The notes beneath the pieces were generated by a model. That model did not search any database, was not told the DNA's origin, and saw only the letters and a list, made by a program, of their open reading frames with translations. Positions 1 to 10,623 of a stretch of DNA of 64,000 bases are shown here, one piece after another. The translations under genes were made by a program, and so were the position numbers. How positions within the stretch are numbered: position 1 is the stretch's first letter; the number at the start of each line of letters is the position of its first letter. This stretch comes from Pelecanus crispus (lineage: Eukaryota; Chordata; Aves; Pelecaniformes; Pelecanidae), in NCBI RefSeq assembly GCF_030463565.1, contig NC_134652.1, positions 14,237,397-14,301,396 on the forward strand. Reading direction: 5' to 3'.

Positions 1-3000
1 AGTGCTGAAATACATCACATCTGGTACAGGCACCTCACAGAAAGCCTGGCACGAAGAGGCCACACTCCTACACATAGCCTGGGAACAGGTGGGGACCTCT
101 CGCATGCACACAGCATCCCTGGGACAGCCTTGCTGCACAGGAGGTGGCACAGTGATGGCAGATGGGAAGGGGGGCAATGGGGGAGGGCACAGGGGACCAA
201 GCCCAGGACCCCTCTGTACATGTTTTATGGTTGCTCCTGGTGCCCTGCTCCTGCCACAAGCCCTGAATGCCTACTGCTACACCTCTGTGCTTCTGCAGCT
301 CTGTCCTTCCCACCTCTTCCCCTTAATCCTGCACCTCTGGGCCTGAGCTAAACCCTTCCAGCCACCTACACAACTCATTACTGAGACAGGATCCAAATAT
401 TTTACCCATCTGCTTTAAACCTGGTGCCAGGCTGACCCTGGGTCAAGCACCCAAATCAAGGCTGGAAGATCACAACCCTTCCAGGCTGAAGGAGTTACCA
501 CTATACCCTGTATACACCAGGAAATCTTGGCTGCAGAACAATACGAGCCTTGCCATCCTGTCTCTTAAATATGTGCTGTGAATACACTACCCATACGTCC
601 ATCACCAACACAATTATCTTTTAAGCATTTATGCCATTTGCTGCAGTCCTTCAAAATAAATCAAGCTGCAGTATCAACGTCAAATCATAAGGGAAGATCA
701 TTTTATATAGTGAAGCAGTGCTTTAAAATTGCTTATGGCTGCTGTATTAAAAAAATAATAAAAATAAAACCTACCCATAGTTCCAAAACAGTAATGACTT
801 TGCCTTTAAAAGCGAATTAGATATTAAACAAAAATTATAGCCCCAGAGGGGATAATTGCAAAAACGTAACAAAATAAAATAAAATTAGGAAGAAGCAGGG
901 GGAATATACCTTCAGCTCTGTAAGTCAGAGCAGCTTTCCCATCCAGAACATGCAGCAGTGCTGAGGAACAGCACATTGGCACAGCTGCACTATTTTTCTT
1001 GCGTTCATAACACCGCTTTTGGTTAAATTAAGAAAAGTGACATTCAGAGCAAGCATGCACTGTGCCCTTGCCTAAGGAGCCAGGGAGGAGGAGTCCTGCC
1101 AGTGGCAACACGGTGCAGCCATTTCTCATCCGAGAGCATACTGTGGTCCTGGGTGCCTTGAAGTCCCCAGTTGCCACCAGTCACCCGCATGCAAGAACCA
1201 GGGAGATGAGCACCCCAGGGCTAGGGAAGAACCTGCCCTGGCACAGCAGCTGTCATGGGAGGCTATTTAGGGCTCTTACTAATATTATTTCTCTAATGAT
1301 AAAGAATGATGCTGTTTGCTTCAAAGCTTGACTTCTCTGTTATTTCCCCATCCCATAAGATCTGATGACATGTAGGGACACTCTTGAATGAAGGAATGAA
1401 AGAGGACCTTCTAGGAGAAGATCACAGCATTTGTGTATCAGTAATAAAGACAAGTGGTGTTAAAAAGCTAGCTTGTTCCCACCCTGCAGAGGCCTCCAAA
1501 GCAGTGAATCCTTTTGTACCACTGCCCCAGGATGGCAGAGCAGATCCAGGTGGATGCTCCAGAACTCAAAGTCCAAGCACCCACACAGCTCCTCTGCGGA
1601 ACCAGAAGCCTACTGGCACAGAAAGGGAGCCAGAACATAGTGACAAAAGGCCATATGGAGGTATCCAGTTCCCACAGAAATCCTGCAAGTTGGAGCCCTC
1701 ACCAGAGCCTGGTGCTCTCTGAGAGAAGGGCAATCATCCTTTTCTCAAACTCAAAAAGCAGAGTCCTTGCAGCTCATCTGGCCACTTGAGACTTGCTTGT
1801 GGCCAGCAAAAGTCTGTCCTGGTGGCTTTGGTCACTGCCCATGACCCTTTGTTCATTCTCTTTAGCCCATGCTCTCCTGAGCATCATTTTAAATCTTAGA
1901 GACCATAAGGTCCTTGCAAGTGAGACTACCTTTTGGCTGTACATTTGGCCAGTACATCACAAATGGGATAAGGCTTTACAGCCCCAGCACAAAAGAAAGA
2001 TGCTCCACTCTTTGCATTAGTCCCGCTGTACACCTCTTTCCTCCTGCCTCTTCTCCCCCAACAAAGTTCGCTGATTAATTTTCCTGTGCAGGATACCATC
2101 ATTACACTTGCAAATTGCACTATAAAAAACCCAGGTTTGTACTGGAAACACTCTTAACCAATTCCTCAGGGACCAGCACCTTGTACCAGACCTTTAATAA
2201 CAGCCCCGTAAGAGCTATTACAAGAAAATATGGGGAGGGGAGAAGAGGGTGTTGTTACAGCAGTGTTCAGAGGAAGAGTTTGTGAAATTCCCAGGAAGGA
2301 GACTTTGGGGATTTGGGCCAAAAGAAGATGTTAAGATTATGCAAATTTTGCCTGTGGGTCTCCCAGGAGTCCCTAGCTTTGCATCCCAAATTATTGCTGC
2401 TCCTTATTAGTCTATCTCTATCCCCTGCTCACCAAGCAAGCCAAAATGTCATCTTGTTGTCAAGAGCTACCGCATATCACAGAGGAAACACATTTGCTCC
2501 CTCACGCTCACTCGCTGTGCCAGAAAGACTGACCACACCTGTCCTTCTCATTCATTATTTTAATTTCCCCAACTGACACTCTTTGGATTTGGGGGGTTGT
2601 TTGTTCTCTATTGTTGCTTCTGCACAGCAGAAGGCTGTCAAAACCCTCTGGCAGACACACCAGCCTGGAGGCAAGGTGAGCACTGGGGTGAAGTCCTTTT
2701 GGAGGATGGGCAGCTTCTGCCACCCCTAAACTCTGCAAACAGAACAGGAAAGCCTGGGAAATGGGGGCAAAGGGGCTTTGGCACCTGACCTACACCGTAA
2801 CTTAAGTTTAAAGGAGGGAGATGGCATAGAAGGACCATAAATGCACCACAGTGATTTATACACAGCCCCAGCCCTGAGCTGTGGATACAACCCAGTGACC
2901 CAGCCTGCTGTGCTTACCACCACCGCTCTCACTAAATTCTGCTCCAGTTCTGGGAGCAGTTTCCCTGGAAAACGGCTCATGCTTCTGGGATTGCCACGTC

Positions 3001-4256
3001 TTTCACTTTTAGGTTTCTTCTCTCTCTGCCTTTGTTTTTTTAATAAGCATCAAACTCTTAGGAAGTCCTAATGTTTGCTCAGGCTTCCAGCCCTTCACAC
3101 CTTCCATGCTGCCCTTCTCCTCAAGGGGCTTTCAGTCTGTCCCACTCTAAAAATAATTCAAGAGAAATTACAGAGGAGTTATACTCCATCTGTCTCTGGA
3201 AATGGTCTTTGTGCTCATATTACTTGCCTGTGACACTCCATCACCACAATTACCACTGCTATTTTATCTCTCTCTGCCTGCAATGCTGACAAGGGAGCAG
3301 CAGACAGTGCTGGTGTTTAAGCTGAGTAAGTCACTTAAATACATTTATACCCCCAGATCACAACATACAGTGTAAATCTAACCATCTATCATGCACCGAC
3401 TTGATACAAATACTCACCATGATATCAAGCAAAGCAATCACAAGAAAAATGCAGGATGATTTGAGCTGCAGCTGCCTGCAAGTCTTTGACAAGGGTATTA
3501 GATGAAAAAATTCAAAAAAGGGATGAAGCATCTCACCTAGACATGGCTTTTTCTGTGCTGACTCCGTAGGGAAAGCAGGAACTTGAAAAAATTCTTGGTA
3601 GATTTGCAGCTACGCTTGTAATATCCTAATCCAGCAAGAGATTGCCTGAGGCTCAGCATTGGAACTGGGTTCTTTTCATGAGAAAATCAAAGAGGAAAAA
3701 TGCCTGGGGCCAGGACGCTTGAGTATGGGGGACCTGTCTCGGATCCTGGCTGTGAAGCATCTCCCAGCTGCCCTCCTCAGCTCTGCTCTGCTGCCTCATC
3801 TGTGTGCCAGGGCTGGGAGGCCTGTCCCATCGCTGCTGTGCCAGGCAATGGTTAAACATCAGGAGACGCAGGATCCTGACACCAAGATCCTGCACACCTT
3901 AGACACTTCTCTGAAGGACTTTGCCATAAACATGGCTAGAAAGAAATCACCTCGTGCTTCCGGCTGCCTGTCGAAGATGCAATATGGGTAGCTCTCCTGA
4001 GCAGAGTTGTTATGATGTGGTTAGTGTTGGCCCCATTCCTTGTAGTCTTCATCTGGAATGTGCTAGAGAAAGGTGAAATACTGTTACAGACCTCACCATG
4101 TCTGGATGTGCTCTGTGAAATCCACCATCTACTGCAGCACCATTGAACCAGAGGACAGTGGGGTGAGCATCTTTCCCTGGGCACCCTGAGGGGCAGAAAA
4201 AGCTCAGCAGAGCTCAAGTGCTTCGCAATGGCCAGATGAACAACTTGGTGGCCACG
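1..4256. other. Intergenic DNA downstream of CFAP58
   Basis: The many short open frames here are unlike any protein I recognise and show no splice-linked series. No RNA gene or clear repeat was seen. By human synteny the next gene in this direction should be SORCS3, but none of its sequence was recognised. Confidence 0.5.
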
Positions 4257-4826
4257 TGTCATGGTTTAGCCCCAGCCAGCAACTAAGCACCACGCAGCCG
4301 CTCGCTCACTCCCCCTACCCCGATGGGATGGGGGAGAGAACTGGAGGAGTAAGAGTGAGAAACACTCCTAGGTTGAGATAAGAACAGTTTAATAATCGAA
4401 ATAAAGTAAAATAGCAATGATAATAATAACAATACAATAATGATAATAATAATAGTAACATACAAAGCAAGTGATGCAAAATGCAATTGCTCACCACCCG
4501 CTGACCGATACCCAGACAGCTCCCGAGCAGTGATCGCTGCTCCCCAGCCAACCCCCCCCAGTTTCTACACTAAGCATGACACCATATGGTATGGAATAGC
4601 CCTTTGGTCACTTTGGATCAACTATTCTGGCTGTGCCCCCTCCCAGTTTCTTGTGCACCTGGCAGAGCATGGGAAGCTGAAAAGTCCTTGACTAGCATAA
4701 GCAGTACTTAGCAACAACTAAAAACATCAGTGTGTTATCAACATTCTTCTCCTACTAAATCCAAAACACAGCACTGTGCCTGCTACTAGGAGGAAAATTA
4801 ACTCTATCCTGGCTGAAACCAGGACA
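4257..4826 (-). mobile_element. Solo LTR of an avian endogenous retrovirus, copy 1
   Basis: This 570-bp element starts TGTCATGG and ends CCAGGACA on the + strand, so it has TG..CA termini. It is a close relative of the copy at 51684-52245 over its full length. Read on the minus strand it matches a widespread bird LTR family beginning TGTCCTGGTTTC. A (TAA)-type repeat at about 4411-4453 lies inside. The promoter position that is TATATAAA in copy 2 is altered here (GTAGAAAC on the minus strand), so promoter activity has probably decayed. No exact target duplication is visible and there is no internal retroviral coding region. The short open frames inside are not genes. Confidence 0.85.
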
Positions 4827-7800
4827 CCATAGCATATTGTGATCCTAGGCAAGAACCATTTTCTGAGCAGGCAATTAACCCAACACCTTTATTCCCAGGT
4901 TCCCTTCTCCTTCAGCCTCAGTGTAAGCCCAGGGCATGATCAGGGAGGGTGCGAGCCATGGTCTGGAAACCTTGCATGGTAACACACTTTTGCCTTTCTC
5001 TGCCTTGCATGTGCTTGGAGAGGAGAGGGATGAAGGTACCATAGGTTCAGATTAGGGACAACACTTCAGCTTCTCATCCATGCCAAGGATCTCTGCTCCC
5101 TGAGCAACATTTCGCCCACAGCATATTGCTACATGGACTGTGCTTTAAATGGCAGCATTTCCTAGTGGAAACATTGTTCAGCAAACCCAGTCTTATTGTT
5201 TTTCCAAGAGTCCAATAAAACCCATGGAAGAGTTGATTTTTTCCCCCTAGGATTTCCAATTGCTGGCTCTCCCATCGGGCGGCTGCCAAAGGCAGTTTCC
5301 CAAGGCCAGCTGGCCTGCACTGCCACAGCGCTGGGGGAAGCCTTTCCTGGCGCTCTACTTCATGGCATGTTTAATTAAACCCCCACTGGCTGCTCAACAA
5401 ATCCTGCCTCTCCTGGTGAGCTGGGGGAAGAAGGGAGGAGAGGGGCACTCTGCAAGGTGGGTCAGCAGCCCTGCCTGGCTCACCTGGGGGGATTTGTCTG
5501 TGCATGCACTGGGCTGTGGGCAGAGGTGACGAGAGGGATTCCTGCAGGTTACAGTGTCACAAGAGCAGGAGAAAGCTCTTTTGTCTGATGCCAGGAGGCA
5601 GGGCTGTAACACAGACCCCAATACTCCTCTGTGCTGTGCTCAGTGAATTATAGCTCAAGATCTGGCACTAAAAGTCTCATGCTCCCATCCTCAACTCCAG
5701 GAAAAAAAAAGAAAACCAAAAAAATCTCGGTGACCCATGTTGCCCGTGATGCCCACAAAGCACCAAACATAGCACATGGCCACTGCCTCCTACTTCTCTT
5801 TCCTCAAGTTCAGCTTCAACCCAGGCGGTGCAAGTGCCTGGATGAAAGCAGAGGCCAGGCCCCATGGTACAGCAGCAAGCACCACCACTTTTCCCCCAGG
5901 CAGGCCCCGGGCTGCTCGGATGCATCAGCTTAGGGGCTGGAGGCAACCAAGGGCAAAGCAGGTACAGTCCCGGGATGTGGGATGGTCATGGGGAAACTGG
6001 AGTTGCCAGCAGATGGAATAAAACCGAGTGAAGAAAGCAAGGCCCCATCTGCAAAGCTTGATCAAAGCCCAACAGAAATCTGCACTCTGCCAGCAAAGGG
6101 AACAGGGAGGGGAGACATGCCGGGTGGCAGAGGGCTTGGGTAGTTTGCTGCCAGCTTGCACTAAAACAGATAGGAAAAAAAAAAATCAGTTATCCCTCAG
6201 CCTGAAGTAAATTACAAGACGCATCCCTCAAGAGCACAAGGTGAAGCTCTTGATCAGACAAGCGATGCTGGCATGTAATTCCCCTTGATATTGCCTGATT
6301 TGAATTTTAGTGCTTGTGAAGGGTGCATGATTGACAGCTCTGGAAACCACAGGCATCTGTTCCCATGCCGGAGCTGAGCGCACAGCCCCTGGGCATAAGT
6401 ATCCCTGTACCAGCTCTACTGCCAGCTGGTGCCTTGTGGGGACAGTCATCTGCCCCATGTTAGACCGGCAAAAATCAGGTTTGCCACCAGAAATAAGATC
6501 TCACAGGGTTATGAATCACATCCTTCTGACACCTCCCCACACCATGAGAGCTGGGTGAGAGCTGCAGAGGTGGAGGGGAGCATACATTCAAACCCTGGCC
6601 CAGTACCAAAGAAGTAGTCTCTTGGACATCCATCCTCCCTTAGCACCTCCCCACTGCAGGGTCCACCATAAAGTCTACCAACAGCTAAACCCACCAGAAA
6701 CACCACCACCACCGAGCCCCCACACTCTTGTAAGACAGAAGCACCTCATTTCTGAGGAAAACCCCCAATGTATCCATCCAGAGCATCGGGCTGCTTATTC
6801 TGTATTACTGACCACGGGACAGCAATAGGCCTGGGAACATTTTGCATGCCATCAACATTCAACATCAATGGTAAAAGAGGAAAAAAAAAAATCAGACTTG
6901 GATTCAGTAAGCACACATCATATTAAAAGCAAAGAAGGAATTGCGCCTGATTAGATGAAAATGGAAATACGCTAAACCCTCAGCTAATGTACTCAAGCAG
7001 AGATCTGTTGACTTCTGTAACCAAAGTTCACTTAATTGCTCACTTCTTCCAGTTAATACACGTAGCTCTAATTCATCTGCTGTGCCGCATACTAATTGAA
7101 ATGCATTTCTGCAACAAGGACAACAGGATCCACTCCAAAACCAGACCACAACAGAGGTTGCTTTAAGGAATTTTGAAGGTAACTTTGGCAAGAAAAGCAG
7201 ACTATTGAAGCTGCTCCAAATTCAGGACTGGTGCAAGCATCAGGGCTTAGCAAATAGCTCGCCACTAAGCAAATAAAGCAATGCAGGGCTGTTAAAGAAG
7301 GCTGGTCTGAGACATTTCAGGTCTGCCTGTCTTTTTCCTCTACAGTATCTGAATCAGCAAGGGACTTGGTAATTTCAGGAAGACTTGTGTACATTCAGTT
7401 AAAATAAAACTCCAGTGATGAGTTTTCCTAACTTTCCAAGAGGGAATACATCTGAACAATAACACAGAAATGCAGGGGATGAGGTAGCTCAAACAGGGAC
7501 TTGAAAGTAAGAACATTTATTACCCAGCCAGCCCTCAGAATTTGCCCTGCCGTTCAGCTACAGCATATGCCCCTGCACATCCTTCATCAAAGGGGGCTGC
7601 AAAGAGGCACAGCTTTTGCAGAGCAAAACCAAGCAATCCTGAGGATGTTCACAAATATGCAAGTTACCACCCTTCAGGTGAGATGCGGTAACTGAGCATG
7701 TGTTTGCTCCTAGCCTGCCCTGATTGCAAAGTAAAACAGGCTTATTTAAACTGCTGCTTCAGGCACCTTTTCATCTGAAGTGACAAAGATGGTTTAAGCA

Positions 7801-10480
7801 AACAAATTTTACTCTGCAATTGGGGCCAGCTAAGAACATACCTGTGGTCGATTTCTGCAGCTCAGCTGCCATGGGGTACCTCCTGGCATGATCGCTTGAG
7901 ATCACATGAATGTCAAAGTAGTCCTAGAAAATTGTGCTTTCCCACAGGACCTGGGCACAGCACTTGAAATATTTTATTTATTTTATTTCTTAAACAAAAC
8001 GTGGTTTTCCTCCAGAAATATGCTGTGCTCAGGATAAAACTTCAGGGTGTTCCTGGGGAGGGGAGACAGGAACACATGTTGACCAGTTTCTTTATATCTT
8101 CTGTAGAGAAGAATGGTTAATCATATGCACTCCGGTGCTGATCCCTAATACACCACTCCCTTACTATTTTTGCTTTTATCACCCTACAGCTCTTGATGAG
8201 GCTGAGCTATCAGTGTGTTTTGCCACTACACAAACATACCTTGTTTCTACAGGGACACTTGGAAAATTAAGAAGGATCAACAAAAGTTGCAAATACATAC
8301 TTCACTTGAAGTGCAGTCAAACCCCATGTAGAGATTCTCATTTCAGATTAAAATGGCTTTAAATTACTGCTTAGTCTTCTGCCAAGAAAGAGCCCTGAGA
8401 AATGGTTCTTGCTGTGAAGAACTGTGAACCTTAAATAGTCAAGACTGGCTGAAAGAGTAGTTGTTATATCCACTTCACACCTGGGCAGATTAAAGTGCCC
8501 ACCATCAGAAAGGGAGGCTCCTGGCCACCTTGGAGGGAAACAGATCTGCCAAGATCCAGCCTGCAAAAATAATATCCTTCAAAACCACCCTTGCACCCTT
8601 TTTTCTCTGTCTGGATGTTAGGTAAGCTGAAGAGCTCACACACACAAAAAAGAAAGGCGGGGGGGGGGGGGGGGGAAGAGAGAGAAATACCAACAATATC
8701 TGCAAAGTAACAAAGAATAGTAAAAATATAGAAAATGGCTCATCTGGGATTCACACAAAGGGAGCAAGACTGCCTTTAAAACCAGCGTAGGATGTGCAAC
8801 CAGGAAGTTCACTGTTAGGAGAAAGTTCTGACCAGCCATGACAAGGTCAGCCTGGCCAGCCTCTCATCATTCCTAGAGGATGCAGTACCTCCTTGAAAAC
8901 CGTGGAGTCTCCTTGAAAGCACTCAGGCTATAAAACAAGAAGGATCCCAAACAGAAAATCTACAAGTACACCCTGATTAAGAAACAGGTCCACAATTTAC
9001 CCATGATTTACATATTTAGGTTCCTTGTTGCCCTCTCAGAGGAGGCACTGCAGGAGAGATGAGCACTGCACAAGCCAGCAAGGCAGCAGAGAAACTAGGA
9101 GCTCCAGCAGCAAGTAGAGCAGGGGCTATTGGATGCGCCAAAGGCACCGAGAATACCAATTCCTCTTGAAAACCAAGTTAAAACCATCTCTGTGGAAGTG
9201 CCCCCCGTACCGCCAAAGCCTTGGCTGCCAGCAGCCAACCTGCAGAAGGCCAACACGGTGCACATCCCAGCCCTGTGATTAGATGCAACAGCCTAAGAAA
9301 TGTGCTGCTTCTAGCCAAGGTAGGCCACAAGAGCAAAGCTTACCTTCACCTTTGTTTCAGGGCAGCCTGCAGAGTTTAGCACTTGATTCCTCCCCTTCAA
9401 TAACAGTCCCTGTACCCTGAAAATCAATCCCCTCCGGGGCATTCTGCTTGTGGTCACTCACTATCCAGTTAGCACCCAGTGGGGACACCCACCTCCCAGG
9501 CTGCACCGTGAGACTGCCACGGTGCAACTCCTACCCTGGGGATGGCCACATCACACCAGTTGCTCAATACATGGAGGCCCCTACTCAGCCCCTGCACATC
9601 AGGGTGAGCCAAGGGCAAGACTGCAGCTTCACCTCCAAACTGCCTTGCTCCTGCAGCTGCCTGCAAGGACCCGGTTGCTGAAGGCAGAGCAGTCCCCACA
9701 AGAAAGCTCAGCACCCTGCGCTCACCAGCAGAGAGGCAGCAAAAGGCAGGGGAGGATCTCAGCAGGTTTGGAGCCTGTTCCAGCCCCAGAGTTGCATTCC
9801 CACAGCCTTACTTATACTGACTTATCTGGGTGGCTCTATACACCTGTGATGAGGTATATAAATTCACTGCAGAGGGATTAAAAAGTATATGGGTTCAATA
9901 AACCTACATAGGTGCTCCAGCTCAGGGAGAACGCAAGCTGAAGGGTAAGGCTGAGCAGAGGAGCAGGCAGCCTCTCTGACCTCAGGCACGCGCCGCGCGT
10001 CCTACGGATCCTGCCCCGCTCCCATGTGTGCCGCAGGCACAGCGTCACCTCCCCCCTAGAAAATGAGGCTCCTCAAGCAAGCCCACGGGATGAGATCCTG
10101 ACATCTTTCTGTACGCTAAACAGCGTAAGTAACTGATTTGTGTGGGGCTGCTTAAAAAGCACCCAAGTAGGGAACAGAAAGAGCATCAAAATCAAGCTCC
10201 TGCTTTTAGAAACACACTAAAAATACACTCTGCTAGAGGAGATGGCACAACAGCTAAACCACCTGCTAGGAAAATAATACTCAATTGCTAAAGTGCCTAA
10301 ATACAAATGTACATGATTTAGAGACTCTAATTTGGGTAAAGATAGTTGGGATGGGACAACTTTCAGGAAGAGCCATTAACGCTTCAGAGATGGCAGGCTC
10401 TGGTTTTGCTGCCCAACTTCTCTCTGACTCTCCTGCTAAATTTACCCTCTGGTAATTTCACATGGGTGATCAGGAACAAG
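4827..10480. other. Intergenic DNA with a poly-G run and a CpG cluster
   Basis: No gene was recognised. Features seen are a run of 17 G at 8659-8675 and a small CpG cluster at about 9987-10042. The longest open frame (9450-9881, 143 codons) is proline- and histidine-rich and resembles nothing known to me, so it is probably chance in GC-rich DNA. Confidence 0.5.
8659..8675 (+). repeat. Poly-G run (17 G)
   Basis: An unbroken run of 17 G follows a short (AC)n/A-rich stretch. It could form quadruplex-like structures and is prone to sequencing and length error. Confidence 0.95.
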
Positions 10481-10623
10481 TCATAGAATCATAGAATGCT
10501 TTGGGTTGGAAGGGACCTTGAGAGATCGTGGAGCCCAACCCCCCTGCAGTAAGCAGGGATTGAACCTGTGAACTTGGCGCTATTAGCACCATGTTCTAAC
10601 CAACTGAGCTAACCCAGCTGGTC
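10481..10623 (-). mobile_element. tRNA-Ile-derived SINE with CR1-like tail (TguSINE1-like)
   Basis: Read on the minus strand, the element opens with a tRNA-like head. An A box (TAGCTCAGTTGG) is at 10600-10611, an AAT anticodon region (TGCTAATAGC) near 10580-10588, and a B box (GGTTCAATCCC) at 10556-10566. These match a tRNA-Ile(AAT) gene. After the head it changes into a CR1-type 3' end (CCCTTCCAACCC) and finishes with ATTCTATG repeats. This layout, a tRNA-Ile head plus a tail borrowed from CR1, is the one described for passerine SINEs such as zebra finch TguSINE1. The family is named from memory of its structure. The head lacks a full acceptor stem pairing, so it is not a functional tRNA gene. 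No convincing target duplication was seen. Confidence 0.8.

Noticed and set aside
2440..2465. Minus-strand peptide NKMTF resembling the end of mammalian CFAP58
   Set aside because: No stop after it, no flanking family residues and no acceptor in phase; the true last exon with FTGGGF and a stop is at 14387-14507.
6700..6730. Minus-strand glycine run that could mimic the GGG of the CFAP58 tail
   Set aside because: It comes from a CCA repeat; neighbouring residues do not match the family.
9450..9881. 143-codon open frame on the + strand, the longest in the window
   Set aside because: No recognisable domain, low-complexity composition, no splice partners, and located in GC-rich intergenic DNA where stops are rarer.
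10550..10623. A functional tRNA-Ile gene
   Set aside because: The acceptor stem is not paired and the 3' part runs directly into CR1-like sequence, so it is a SINE head.
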